DNA from: Samsonia erythrinae | GTDB taxonomy: Bacteria > Pseudomonadota > Gammaproteobacteria > Enterobacterales > Enterobacteriaceae | DNA: 64,000 nt | Direction of reading: 5' to 3' | Assembly: GCF_004342665.1 (NCBI RefSeq) | Contig: NZ_SMBY01000012.1 | Span: 43,745-107,744 of the forward strand | Shown here: positions 9,494 through 17,786 of the stretch, one piece after another | Layout of the letters: each line of letters opens with the position of its first letter | Position numbering within the stretch: the stretch's first letter is position 1 | Position numbers and translations under genes: made by a program | The notes under the pieces: generated by a model | Database searches by the model: none | The model's input: the letters and a program-made list of their open reading frames with translations, nothing else | What the model was told of the DNA's origin: nothing

Positions 9494-10339
9494 TTATTTT
9501 TCGCTGTCGACCAGACCGCGCACGAACCAGCGCTGCATCAGCAGCACCACCAGCAGCGGCGGCAGCATGGTCAGCAGCATCGCGGCCATCACCTGATTCC
9601 ACTGGGTCGCGCCATCGCCAGAGGCAATCATGCTTTTTATCCCCGCGACCGCCGTGCCCAAATTGGCATCGCTGATGATCAGCAGCGGCCACAGGTATTG
9701 GTTCCAGCCGTAGATGAACGTGATCACGAACAGCGCCGCCAGATTGGTTTTCGACAGCGGCAACACCATATCGAAGAAGAAACGCATCGGGCTGGCGCCG
9801 TCGATACGCGCCGCTTCCATCAGTTCATCCGGCAGCGTCATAAAAAACTGGCGGAACAGGAAGGTCGCGGTCGCCGAGGCCATCAGCGGCAGCGTTAAAC
9901 CGGTGTAGCTGTCCATCATGTCCAGCCGCGCGATCACTTCCACCGTTGGGAAAATACGCACTTCCACCGGCAACATGAGCGTCAGGAAAATCATCCAGAA
10001 GAACAGGCCGCGCAGCGGAAAACGGAAATAGACGATGGCGTAAGCGGACAGGATCGAGACGGTAATTTTGCCCACCGTGATTGCCAGCGCCATCACGAAG
10101 CTGTTGAGCAGCATCAGTCCGAATGGTGTCGCGTTATTGCCCGCACCGTGCAGCCAGATATAACGCAGATTTTCCCACAGGTGCGAACCGGGGATGAGCG
10201 TCATCGGCGCCTGAAAGACCGCCTGATTATCCAGCGTGGCGGCGACAAACCCCACGTACAGGGGGAACAGTACGGCGAGAATGCCGACGATCAGCATAAC
10301 GTGGCTGAAAATATCTAACCCGCGACGATTCTCAATCAT
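9494..10339 (-). CDS. ugpE: UgpE, permease of the glycerol-3-phosphate importer
   Basis: A 281-residue inner-membrane permease, the same length as in E. coli. It has six membrane segments and the MalG-type EAA loop [17 protein letters not shown], which docks onto UgpC. It pairs with UgpA to form the translocation path for sn-glycerol-3-phosphate and its diesters. Only 13 bases separate it from ugpA. Confidence 0.96.
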   Translation of the reverse strand: MIENRRGLDIFSHVMLIVGILAVLFPLYVGFVAATLDNQAVFQAPMTLIPGSHLWENLRYIWLHGAGNNATPFGLMLLNSFVMALAITVGKITVSILSAYAIVYFRFPLRGLFFWMIFLTLMLPVEVRIFPTVEVIARLDMMDSYTGLTLPLMASATATFLFRQFFMTLPDELMEAARIDGASPMRFFFDMVLPLSKTNLAALFVITFIYGWNQYLWPLLIISDANLGTAVAGIKSMIASGDGATQWNQVMAAMLLTMLPPLLVVLLMQRWFVRGLVDSEK

Positions 10340-10352
10340 GAGCCGTTGACCT

Positions 10353-11252
10353 TCATTGGTAGTTCACCCTCCGCTCAACAAACCGGAACTGAATCACGGT
10401 CAGCCCGATCACCAGCAGCATCAGTATCACCGACTGCGCCGCCGAACTGGACAGATCCAGCCCGGCAAACCCCTCGCGATAAATTTTGTAGATCAGCGTG
10501 GTCGTCGACTGCACCGGCCCTCCCGCCGTCGCGGCATCGATAATCGGGAAGGTATCGAAAAAGGCGTACACCAGATTGACCACCAGCAGGAAGAAGCTCA
10601 CCGGCGAGATCATCGGCAACACCAGATTGAAAAACCGCCGCACGGGACCCGCGCCATCGATCGCGCCCGCCTCCATCAATGAACGGGGGATCGATTGCAG
10701 TGCGGCAAGAAAAAACAAGAAGTTATAGCTAATCTGTTTCCAGATCGATGCCAGCACCACCAAAAACATCGCCTGACCGCTATGCTGCGCATGGTTCCAC
10801 GTATAGCCCAGCAGCCCGAGAAAATGGGTAATCAGCCCCAGACCGGGGTTAAACAGGAACATCCACAACACGGCGGCGACGGCGGGTGCCACGGCATAGG
10901 GCAGGATGATTAACGTCTGATACAGGCGGCTGGCACGGATCACATAGTCCACCAGCGCGGCCAGAAACAGCGAGATCAACATGCCAAACCCGGCGACCAG
11001 AAAGCTGAAGATCAGCGTGGTATAGAACGAATCGAGGTAGTAAGGATCATGGAACAGTTGCCTGAAATTTTCCATGCCGACGAACTCGCTGGATAACCCG
11101 AACGGATCGAGATTCTGCACCGAATACCACAGCGCCTGACCGGCAGGCCAGATAAAAAAAATCACGGTAATCAACAGTTGAGGCAGCACCAGCACATAGG
11201 GCAACCAACTGCTGCGAAACACAGGGCGGGATGAGGTCATGCGGTAACTCAT
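10353..11252 (-). CDS. ugpA: UgpA, permease of the glycerol-3-phosphate importer
   Basis: A MalF-type permease with six membrane segments and the EAA loop [18 protein letters not shown]. The ATG at 11252 gives 299 residues. The in-frame ATG at 11240 gives 295 and matches the E. coli N-terminus (M, then SSRPVFRS). Neither start has a strong ribosome binding site, so either is possible. It partners UgpE; 61 bases separate it from ugpB. Confidence 0.95.
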   Translation of the reverse strand: MSYRMTSSRPVFRSSWLPYVLVLPQLLITVIFFIWPAGQALWYSVQNLDPFGLSSEFVGMENFRQLFHDPYYLDSFYTTLIFSFLVAGFGMLISLFLAALVDYVIRASRLYQTLIILPYAVAPAVAAVLWMFLFNPGLGLITHFLGLLGYTWNHAQHSGQAMFLVVLASIWKQISYNFLFFLAALQSIPRSLMEAGAIDGAGPVRRFFNLVLPMISPVSFFLLVVNLVYAFFDTFPIIDAATAGGPVQSTTTLIYKIYREGFAGLDLSSSAAQSVILMLLVIGLTVIQFRFVERRVNYQ

Positions 11253-11313
11253 GGCAAACAGAAAAGAAACAGGCCGATTCCCTTCAGCCCGGTATGACTC
11301 GGCAACCGCCGTA

Positions 11314-12648
11314 TTACTTCGTCGACTGCTCGAAGCGACGCAGCAGCGCGTTGCCGCGTTCTACTGCGCTATCCAACGCCTGCTGTGGCGTCTTCTTACC
11401 TGTCCAGACGCTTTCTAATTCTTCATCTACGACGGCGCGAATTTGCTGCATGTTGCCCAAACGCAGACCTTTGGTGAACGGCAACGGCAGCTTATTCAGC
11501 ATCTGACGCGTCGCGATATCCGCACCGGGGTTTTTCTCGTAGAAGCCCTGTTTCTGCGTCAGCTCATACGCCGCCGTGGTGATCGGCAGATAACCGGTTT
11601 TCTGGTGCCATTCCGCGGCATTTTCCGGCTCGGCCAGGAACTGCATAAACTCCGCCACGCCTTTGTAGGTCGCGGCGTCTTTGCCGTTCATCACCCACAG
11701 ACTGGCGCCGCCGATAATGGCGTTTTGCGGCGCGCCTTTCACATCGGCGTCATACGGCATCATGCCGACGCCATAGTTGAATTTGGCGTGTTGACGGATG
11801 TCCGCCAGCGAACCAGAAGAGGCCGTTGTAATGGCGCAATCGCCGTTGTAGAACTTCTCGGTCGGCTCATCCTTGCGTCCGAAATAGGTGAAGTCCCCCT
11901 TCTTGTTCATGTCCTGCAATAGCTGAATGTGTTTAACCTGCGTGGGTTTGTTGAATTCCAGCACGGCATCGGTGCCGTCGAAGCCGTTATTTTTGCTCGC
12001 AACCGGCAGGCCATGCCAGGCGCTGAAGTTCTCAATCTGAATCCAGCCCTGCCAGCCGCTGGCATAGCCGCACTTCATCCCGGCTGCACGCAGTTTGGCG
12101 GTGTATTCCGCCATCTGCTGCCAGGTTTTCGGCGGCTGCTCAGGATCTAAACCGGCCTTCTTGAAGGCATCTTTGTTGTAGTACAGCACCGGCGTAGAGC
12201 TATTAAACGGCTGCGACAGCAGGTGGCCGCTCTTCGCATCGGTGTAATAACCAGAGACGGTCGGCACAAACACCGACTCATCGAAATGAATGCCCGCGTC
12301 TTTGAACACCTCATAGACCGGCTTGATGGCTTTACTTGCCATCATGGTGGCGGTACCCACTTCATAGACCTGCAAAATGGCGGGCGCATTCCCAGCGCGA
12401 TAGGCCGCAATCCCGGCAGCCAGGTTCTGTTCGTAGTTACCTTTGTAGATCGGTACAATTTTTACGTCGCTGTGTGCTTTATTAAAACGGTCAGCCAGAG
12501 AATTCACTTCTTTCCCTAACTCGCCTTCCATAGAGTGCCAGAAAGGAATTTCGGTCGCGGCCTGCGCACCTGCGCTCATCAGCGCGAATGCCACACACGC
12601 TGCGGCGGTGCGAATAGCATGTGTTTTACGCATCGTGTTGTTGAACAT
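11314..12648 (-). CDS. ugpB: UgpB, periplasmic glycerol-3-phosphate binding protein
   Basis: A 444-residue solute-binding protein with a signal peptide ending [15 protein letters not shown]. The mature part resembles E. coli UgpB closely (for example [22 protein letters not shown] and SSGSLADI). An upstream in-frame ATG at 12663 exists, but AGGAG lies six bases before the ATG at 12648, which is preferred. It delivers glycerol-3-phosphate or glycerophosphodiesters to UgpAEC. It is the first gene of ugpBAECQ and lies downstream of a Pho box array. Confidence 0.95.
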   Translation of the reverse strand: MFNNTMRKTHAIRTAAACVAFALMSAGAQAATEIPFWHSMEGELGKEVNSLADRFNKAHSDVKIVPIYKGNYEQNLAAGIAAYRAGNAPAILQVYEVGTATMMASKAIKPVYEVFKDAGIHFDESVFVPTVSGYYTDAKSGHLLSQPFNSSTPVLYYNKDAFKKAGLDPEQPPKTWQQMAEYTAKLRAAGMKCGYASGWQGWIQIENFSAWHGLPVASKNNGFDGTDAVLEFNKPTQVKHIQLLQDMNKKGDFTYFGRKDEPTEKFYNGDCAITTASSGSLADIRQHAKFNYGVGMMPYDADVKGAPQNAIIGGASLWVMNGKDAATYKGVAEFMQFLAEPENAAEWHQKTGYLPITTAAYELTQKQGFYEKNPGADIATRQMLNKLPLPFTKGLRLGNMQQIRAVVDEELESVWTGKKTPQQALDSAVERGNALLRRFEQSTK

Positions 12649-12723
12649 GCCTGTCTCCTGCAATTAATTAAATACGCCATTATCACGGCCTTTTTTGGGC
12701 GAAAACCAACATGACATGAGCGC

Positions 12724-12763
12724 ATGACAGAGAAATAACTGGAAGATGACAGGAAAGTGACAA
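12724..12763 (-). promoter_or_regulatory. Tandem Pho box (four 7-bp repeats) upstream of ugpB
   Basis: On the minus strand, four 7-mers TTGTCAC, CTGTCAT, CAGTTAT and CTGTCAT follow each other, each separated by exactly four bases. This is the 11-bp PhoB repeat geometry (consensus CTGTCAT-N4-CTGTCAT). Four units make two adjacent Pho boxes, so two PhoB dimers can bind. It lies about 75 bases before the ugpB start and implies induction by phosphate limitation. Confidence 0.88.
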
Positions 12764-12815
12764 AGAAAGGAGGTCATAAAGCTGCCTATTAAGTAAGCTG
12801 TTTTATGCTACTATT

Positions 12816-12834
12816 TGTGTTAATAGATAACACA
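12816..12834. promoter_or_regulatory. Inverted repeat, probable ParD operator
   Basis: TGTGTTA-ATAGA-TAACACA is a perfect 7-bp inverted repeat ending nine bases before the parD ATG and abutting its ribosome binding site. ParD-type antitoxins usually repress their own operon by binding such palindromes, so this is the likely autoregulatory site. Confidence 0.65.
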
Positions 12835-12843
12835 GGGGGTTTT

Positions 12844-13086
12844 ATGCCTAGAACGACAAGTATTACGATCGGTGAACAACTGGATGACTTTGTCACCAAA
12901 TTAATAGATAGCGGTCGCTATAGCTCTACTAGTGAAGTCATCAGGTCAGCGCTTCGCCTTCTTGAACAACAGGAATTCAAAACAGAGGCCCTGAAAAAAG
13001 CGATTGCCGCGGGGGAGCAAAGTGGAGAAAGTTCGCTGACGCTGCATGAAATTGCAGCCAAAAAGAAGCGCGAACGGAATGTATAA
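12844..13086 (+). CDS. parD: ParD-family antitoxin (ribbon-helix-helix)
   Basis: An 80-residue antitoxin. The N-terminal ribbon-helix-helix reads TTSITIGEQLDDFV then SGRYSSTSEVIRSALRLLE, the hallmark of the ParD/CopG-like family; the C-terminal tail (EIAAKKKRERNV) is the disordered part that would wrap the toxin. The ATG at 12844 follows GGGGG and is preferred to an in-frame ATG at 12805. It overlaps parE by eight bases. It starts the accessory block between ugp and ygb. Confidence 0.9.
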   Translation: MPRTTSITIGEQLDDFVTKLIDSGRYSSTSEVIRSALRLLEQQEFKTEALKKAIAAGEQSGESSLTLHEIAAKKKRERNV

Positions 13087-13372
13087 ACTCTCTAATCTTG
13101 CAGCAGAAGATTTTGCGGGCATCTTTGAGTACACATTGATCAACTATGGAGTCAGTCAGGCTGACAATTATACAGAATCGCTAGATAACACGTTGATAAT
13201 GCTAGCGGATTCCCCTTATATAGGTAGGGAGTATCCTGACATTAGCTGTGGTGTGCGTCGATTCGATCATCGGCAACACGCCATTTTCTATCGCATTCGA
13301 GAAGAAGATCTTTTTATCATCCGAATCCTGCATCAGCAAATGGAACCCATGAGCCATTTTTTTGATGTTTAA
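13079..13372 (+). CDS. parE: ParE-family toxin (RelE/ParE superfamily)
   Basis: A 97-residue toxin starting at an ATG inside the end of parD (ATGTATAA overlap). Family motifs are present: MYKLSNLAAEDFAGI at the start, LADSPYIGREYPDI, and the core strand HAIFYRIREEDLFIIRILH. Most ParE proteins poison DNA gyrase, but target cannot be inferred from sequence alone in this superfamily. The pair probably acts as an addiction module that stabilises the island. Confidence 0.9.
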   Translation: MYKLSNLAAEDFAGIFEYTLINYGVSQADNYTESLDNTLIMLADSPYIGREYPDISCGVRRFDHRQHAIFYRIREEDLFIIRILHQQMEPMSHFFDV

Positions 13373-13803
13373 CAACAATGGCTAAATAAGGGAGTATCCG
13401 ATAGTTTCCGGTTTCATCATCATGCATTCGAACGCACTGACTACCCAGTTCAAGGCTATTTTCGAATGACATCAACGATAACGGTTTTAGGATCGTTGAT
13501 GATTCCTATGCGGCACGTCTCTGGCATCATTCCCCCCAGCCATCACGGATTATTATATAGAAGCAGTGAGGGGCTTTGTTGTAGGTCTTCCCATTGGTGA
13601 TTCTAAACTTTTGCTTTGTCACGGGATTGCCTGTGTTGTCAGGATGATGCGTGATCTGATCCTGCCATTCCGCAAAAGTTCGATTTATTCAACAAAGCCG
13701 CAGTGAGGTCACAAAAAATACATGATTTAGTCATGAAAAATAAATGCGATAATGAGAATTTACGAACATGAGGAGTTATGGATAAAGAATAAAAGGATTT
13801 CCT
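13373..13803. other. Gene-free accessory spacer containing a mini-IS
   Basis: Between parE and the Fic gene there is no convincing gene. Bases 13563-13708 hold a 128-bp IS903-like remnant and its target duplication. Bases 13480-13510 carry a short repeat (GATAACGGTTTTAGGATCG followed by TTGATGATT). The remainder is AT-rich with no recognisable coding match; the Fic promoter must lie in the last 90 bases. Confidence 0.6.
13572..13699 (-). mobile_element. 128-bp IS903-group (IS5 family) mini-element with perfect 9-bp target duplication
   Basis: Reading on the minus strand, the element begins with the IS903-type end GGCTTTGTTGAATAAATC and continues through the first transposase codons (GTGACAAAGCAAAAG, then RITN..TYNKA). 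It stops at the CAACAAAGCC that encodes YNKA, which serves as the other terminus. Ends are GGCTTTGTTG and CAACAAAGCC. Perfect 9-bp direct repeats GCAGTGAGG flank it at 13563-13571 and 13700-13708; nine bases is the usual IS903 duplication. No functional transposase remains. Confidence 0.82.
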
Positions 13804-14595
13804 ATGGAAAATTATATTATCGACGGTAATATCATTCGTGTTCATCAGTGCCTGTATCCCTCCCTTCATAATATTAGCGAAGAATCTCATCAAAAAATAC
13901 AAGAATGCATGATAAAACTTCACTTAGAAAAAAATAAAACCGGGCGCTATGAGATGTTCCTGGAGAATGTTAATAAACACATTAATAATAATGAGCTAGA
14001 TGTTCTACAACACCGCCTGAGTTCCCATATAGATAATAATATTATTTCTAGTGATAGAAAATATAGCGTAGATGAAGTCAATATTTATAAATACCAGAAC
14101 TGTGAACTCAGTTCGATTTTATATAGTGATGAAAATTTTTTATCCTTTATTGAGTCTGTTGGTGGATATTTCAGAAAACAGGAAAATAAAATTAGAACAA
14201 AAAACATCAGGACAGTACCTGAACCAGATGGTAGTTACACAGAATATATTAATGCAACAATGGTCATAACTGAATTAAGTAAGCTACGTCAATTTATAAA
14301 AACATATCAAACGGTAAATCCATTATTCTGCGCTACTGTAGCGTCTGTCAGTATTCTTTGTATCCATCCTTTGGCTGATGGCAACGGAAGATTATCACGG
14401 TTCATTTTCAATCTTATTCTAGGGCGCTCTAGTAACAATTATATTCCTCTTACGGAGCTATGTCATGCAGCCCGTAGTGGATATGTGTTGAGCATGCGAG
14501 AAGCTATGCTTTTCTCAGAATGGGATAGCGCGGTGCATTTCTATTGTACTTGCCTCTCCCTGGCCATTGGATGGAGTGAACTAAGCAGTATGTGA
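13804..14595 (+). CDS. Fic-domain protein (probable AMP-transferase fold)
   Basis: A 263-residue protein with the complete Fic motif HPLADGNGR at residues 188-196: the catalytic His, the Asp that holds metal, the GNG phosphate loop and the closing Arg. Fic enzymes move AMP (sometimes another phosphate-containing group) to a hydroxyl of a protein. The N-terminal 100 residues are unlike standard Fic proteins. No clear inhibitory motif (S/T-x-x-x-E-G/N) was found upstream; TGRYEM near residue 46 is the nearest and lacks the last residue, so auto-inhibition is doubtful. AAAAGGA precedes the ATG. Codon use is strikingly AT-rich against its neighbours, suggesting transfer. It is followed after 48 bases by a short peptide gene and then an ABC exporter, so its target may be that peptide; this is inference. 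Confidence 0.85.
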   Translation: MENYIIDGNIIRVHQCLYPSLHNISEESHQKIQECMIKLHLEKNKTGRYEMFLENVNKHINNNELDVLQHRLSSHIDNNIISSDRKYSVDEVNIYKYQNCELSSILYSDENFLSFIESVGGYFRKQENKIRTKNIRTVPEPDGSYTEYINATMVITELSKLRQFIKTYQTVNPLFCATVASVSILCIHPLADGNGRLSRFIFNLILGRSSNNYIPLTELCHAARSGYVLSMREAMLFSEWDSAVHFYCTCLSLAIGWSELSSM

Positions 14596-14643
14596 TATAT
14601 CATTACATACTTTATAGTTTACTTTCAGTAAAAAGGAATATTT

Positions 14644-14736
14644 ATGTTAAGCGAGAAAGATTTAATCCTAATTAAAAGCACCACAATGACCGATACTCAG
14701 GATGATAAAATTGATCCTATCTTTGGATTAAACTAA
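14644..14736 (+). CDS. 30-residue peptide, candidate modified-peptide precursor
   Basis: ATG at 14644, eight bases after AAGGA, opens a 30-codon frame ending TAA. It starts MLSEKDLILIKSTTMT and ends KIDPIFGLN. The layout suits a leader plus core: an amphipathic acidic and Lys start, a Thr-rich middle (STTMTDT), an acidic TQDD, and a short C-terminal part with a final Asn. There are no Cys residues, so thioether or disulfide types are excluded. It sits between a Fic gene and an ABC exporter in the same direction. It resembles no family I recognise. A terminal Asn is also typical of microcin C precursors, but no MccB-type enzyme is nearby. Translation is supported by the ribosome binding site and context only. 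Confidence 0.6.
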   Translation: MLSEKDLILIKSTTMTDTQDDKIDPIFGLN

Positions 14737-14788
14737 TTTTAGTTCAGATTGGTTTTCAGCCTCAGTGTTCTGATGAAATAAAATATCT

Positions 14789-14808
14789 ATGACGTGGGCC
14801 CGCGTCAT
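14789..14808. promoter_or_regulatory. 20-bp palindrome between peptide gene and ABC exporter
   Basis: ATGACGTGGG-CCCGCGTCAT is a self-complementary 20-mer (one G-U pair in RNA). It is GC-rich inside an AT-rich region and lies 22 bases before the exporter ATG. It could be an operator, or an RNA stem that reduces read-through so the peptide is made in excess over the exporter. It lacks a proper T tract, so it is not a classical terminator. Confidence 0.5.
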
Positions 14809-14830
14809 AATTTATTATTGGATTAATAAC

Positions 14831-16588
14831 ATGAAAAAAATTGCGTTTATCATTTCCTACTTCGGAGGCATCGCATCACAAAGTATTAAGAGACAGTTTT
14901 TTTTTATCGCATTAACCTCATTCTTATCCACCATCATCATTTCATTCCAGCCGGTTATTATGGCCAAACTGGTCAGCGTAATCGAACAACCTGACTCAGA
15001 TCTTTCCGTCGCGCTGTCGGTTCTGGCGCTCAGCTATATCGTCCTGATGTGTCTAAGAAAACTGTCCTCCGCAGTAATTATTATCATGATGATATCACTG
15101 AGAAACAAACTGGTCATCATGTTGAGCGACCACTATCTGAAAAATATTTTTCACGGATACAAAATAAAAGAGAATGAAAACACAGGCGATATCACCCAGC
15201 GCCTGAATCAGGCCTCTGATGAATTATCAACGGTTTTACGTAATACCGTACATAATTTTCTCCCACCGCTTCTGCAATTAATTTTTAGTATTATCGTTAT
15301 TATCTGGTACGAGAGTTATGTGGTAGCAATATTATTCTGCATTTACTTCGGCCTCTATTTTTTGGTCAAAAATAAATTTAACAGCCAGATCGTCATGCTG
15401 TATAACGATTTTTACGGCACATCGGTTAAAAAATATAGCGTCATTACCGATAGCATTAAAAACATCGGCACCGCCAGAGCATGTAATTCCTATCCTTTTC
15501 TGTTTGCTCGCTATGAGGCATTATTAAACACCATTGAAGGAAAACACGCCAGCCTGCTACGGGAGGATGTGAAATTTCTGGTTGCCGAATCCTGCCTTAA
15601 CGTACTTTTCTTTGGAGCAGCCTTTTTATTTTCACTTTATCAGGCGCTCCATCAGCAAATTTCTCTGGGGCATTTTGTGATGATATCCTCCTATATTATT
15701 CTTTTGTCTGGACCGCTGGAAAGTATTGGGGCAATGTACACCGCACTCATGAAATCCACAGAGTCGCTTAACGGTTTCATTAAGGACATCAGGCTGCCAC
15801 GGGAACATGTCTTTTCTGAACATCCTCAGGCCGGAGAATCCGTCGCGCTTACGCTCTCCGACGTGACATTTCACTATCAGGGTGCCGCCTCACCCACCAT
15901 TAAGCATTTTAGCCTGAACATCTTCGGTCCCGGTTTTATTACGCTGACGGGAACCAGCGGCTCAGGGAAAAGTACACTGGCCAAATTAATCGCCGGTGAA
16001 ATCAACCCGACAGCCGGAAGTATACGGATCAACGGCCGGGATCTCAGGAATATGACAGCAGAAGATCTGGCCGGCACGCTTTACCACGTTTCGCAGAATG
16101 ACGGAATATTCATGGATACCCTGCGATTTAATCTGCAAATCGCCTGTCCCGGTGCGTCCGATCCACAACTCATCGATGCCTTAAACTTCGCGAGACTGGA
16201 CGATCTTCAATATGATGAAGGAACCGATATTCTCGATATGGTTATCGGCGACGGCGGATTAACCCTGTCTGGAGGGCAGCGGCAACGCTTATCCCTCGCC
16301 CGACTCTTCCTGCGCGAGCCGAATATTATTATTCTGGATGAAGTCACCTCGGCGCTGGATGTAATAAATGAGGTCAAGGTGATAGAAAATATCAAAAGCC
16401 GTTTTCCCACAGCCATTATTCTCAGCATCAGTCACCGCTATACAACATTCCATTTTTCCGATGAAATCCTTGTTCTCTCCCGAGAAGGACTGGCTGACCG
16501 AGGGGGGCTAACCGTGTTACGGGAGCGGTGCTCTTATATCCGCTCGGTGATGCAGAATGCCGCCGATGCAGAAGCCGCTGCGGTATAA
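14831..16588 (+). CDS. ABC exporter with fused membrane and ATPase domains
   Basis: A 585-residue half-transporter. Residues about 1-310 form six membrane helices; the nucleotide-binding domain has Walker A GTSGSGKST (about 373), signature LSGGQRQR (about 479), Walker B NIIILDEVTSALD (about 499) and the switch His in SISHRY. No C39 peptidase domain precedes the first helix, so it would not cleave a leader itself. Such transporters (McjD type) export peptides and can give immunity. The start at 14831 is preferred to an ATG at 14789 lying inside the palindrome. Base composition shifts from AT-rich to average through the ATPase half. It follows the peptide gene by 94 bases. Confidence 0.88.
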   Translation: MKKIAFIISYFGGIASQSIKRQFFFIALTSFLSTIIISFQPVIMAKLVSVIEQPDSDLSVALSVLALSYIVLMCLRKLSSAVIIIMMISLRNKLVIMLSDHYLKNIFHGYKIKENENTGDITQRLNQASDELSTVLRNTVHNFLPPLLQLIFSIIVIIWYESYVVAILFCIYFGLYFLVKNKFNSQIVMLYNDFYGTSVKKYSVITDSIKNIGTARACNSYPFLFARYEALLNTIEGKHASLLREDVKFLVAESCLNVLFFGAAFLFSLYQALHQQISLGHFVMISSYIILLSGPLESIGAMYTALMKSTESLNGFIKDIRLPREHVFSEHPQAGESVALTLSDVTFHYQGAASPTIKHFSLNIFGPGFITLTGTSGSGKSTLAKLIAGEINPTAGSIRINGRDLRNMTAEDLAGTLYHVSQNDGIFMDTLRFNLQIACPGASDPQLIDALNFARLDDLQYDEGTDILDMVIGDGGLTLSGGQRQRLSLARLFLREPNIIILDEVTSALDVINEVKVIENIKSRFPTAIILSISHRYTTFHFSDEILVLSREGLADRGGLTVLRERCSYIRSVMQNAADAEAAAV

Positions 16589-16670
16589 GGGCATACGGCG
16601 ATTCTGGCCGTGGCGGCGTGTTATTCTGGCAGGTACATTGTCAGAACAACATAATCCCGAGCTCCTCCCC

Positions 16671-17432
16671 TCACTCCGCCACCAGCACCTCGACCCCCAT
16701 TTTACTCAAGGCTTCTTTGGCGGCGGCCGGTAGGCCAGCATCGGTGATGATGCTGTCGAATACGCTGAGCGGCGTGGCGAGATGGGTGGCGATACGGCCA
16801 TATTTTGAGGTGTCACACAGCAGTACGCACTTGCTGCTGGCTTCTACCGCCGCGCGCTTCACCACCACTTTATCTTCGTTCGGCGTGGACAGCCCGCGCA
16901 GGCTCCATGAGGATGCCGAGATAAAGGCGATGTCGATAAACAGGTTACGCAGCGCCTGCGCCACCGCTTCCCCGATGCAGGAGCGGTTTTCCCTACAGAG
17001 CGTGCCGCCGGTGTGGATCATGCGGCACTGGCTGGACTCAATGAGAAAAGCGGCGATGGCGAAATCGTTGGTGACAATCAGGAGATCGTCGCGTTCGGCC
17101 AGCTCGCGCGCCAGCGATAGCGTCGTGGTACCCGCATCCAGATAAATGCAGCTATTCAACGGAATGTGCTGTGCCGCCAGTTTACCCATCGCCGCTTTCT
17201 GCTGGCTGAACATCACGGATTTATCCTGATGCGACGGCTCAATCGCCAGCCGTTCAGGGGAGCGCACGCCGCCGGAGACGCTCAGCAGCAGGCCGTCCTG
17301 TTCCAGCTTTTGCACATCACGCCGCACCGTCATGTGCGACACCCCCAGCCGCTCGGTCAGTTCGTTAATGCTTACCGCGCCGCGCTCGGCGATCAGCGCC
17401 AGGATCTGTTGATGACGTTCTACTGGAATCAC
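16671..17432 (-). CDS. ygbI: YgbI, DeoR-family repressor of the tetronate cluster
   Basis: A 253-residue DeoR-family regulator resembling E. coli YgbI. The N-terminal helix-turn-helix contains ISINELTERLGVSHMTVRRD, and the sensor domain has YLDAGTTTLSLA and HTGGTLCRENRSCIGE. The frame is open upstream to an ATG at 17522, but the GTG at 17432 gives the family start (IPVERHQQI) and follows AGGGA, so it is preferred. It is divergent from ltnD and presumably represses that operon until a four-carbon sugar acid or its phosphate binds. Confidence 0.9.
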   Translation of the reverse strand: MIPVERHQQILALIAERGAVSINELTERLGVSHMTVRRDVQKLEQDGLLLSVSGGVRSPERLAIEPSHQDKSVMFSQQKAAMGKLAAQHIPLNSCIYLDAGTTTLSLARELAERDDLLIVTNDFAIAAFLIESSQCRMIHTGGTLCRENRSCIGEAVAQALRNLFIDIAFISASSWSLRGLSTPNEDKVVVKRAAVEASSKCVLLCDTSKYGRIATHLATPLSVFDSIITDAGLPAAAKEALSKMGVEVLVAE

Positions 17433-17786
17433 GCTGTCCGTTCCCTGTTTGATAGTGCTGGTTTGATAAGTATTAGGGCTAATCAATACTGCATCTGGTA
17501 AATATTGTGAGAAACACCCCATTTCATGACGATAATTATCATAAATTCACGTCATAAACTATGCCAGACCTCACTGTCATCATCATTTACCCGTAACAAA
17601 ATCAACATAACAATTTGATATTAAACAAAAATAAACAGTATCGCGTTTCAAGCGATGTTACGCCACACTGGATCATCACGATTCAAATGTTAACTTATGT
17701 GATAAAAATCACCATAAGTTGTACTGACAAGCGTTATATTTAACACCAGAGAACAAAAAATCACTAATTTTAACAGGGCAACCACG
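17433..17786. promoter_or_regulatory. ygbI-ltnD divergent promoter region
   Basis: A 354-base spacer with no gene. It holds a CRP-dependent promoter for ltnD (17695-17740, listed separately) and, nearer ygbI, the palindrome GATAATTATC (17531-17540) lying between the half sites ATGACG and CGTCAT. The latter is a candidate YgbI operator. AT-rich runs fill the middle. Confidence 0.5.
17695..17740 (+). promoter_or_regulatory. Class II CRP site and -10 of the ltnD promoter
   Basis: TGTGA-TAAAAA-TCACC (17698-17713) fits the CRP consensus TGTGA-N6-TCACA with one change. A -10 hexamer TATATT follows at 17735-17740. A start near 17747 places the CRP centre at about -41.5, the standard class II geometry, and no good -35 is present. 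The tetronate operon is thus probably under catabolite control. Confidence 0.7.

Noticed and set aside
13572..13699. Functional insertion sequence
   Set aside because: Only the first few transposase codons remain; the element is 128 bp.
13804..14595. Fic protein as the toxin of a Fic/Phd-type toxin-antitoxin pair
   Set aside because: No small antitoxin gene overlaps or directly precedes it; the nearest small gene is the downstream peptide, whose sequence has no antitoxin-like inhibitory helix motif. Not fully excluded.
14789..14830. Longer start for the ABC exporter at the ATG inside the palindrome
   Set aside because: The extra 14 residues would be coded by a self-complementary sequence without a ribosome binding site; the ATG at 14831 gives a normal exporter N-terminus.
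13804..16588. Lasso-peptide (microcin J25-like) cluster
   Set aside because: The exporter resembles McjD, but there is no McjB-type protease or McjC-type cyclase, and the peptide lacks a Gly/Asp-Glu ring pattern typical of lasso cores.
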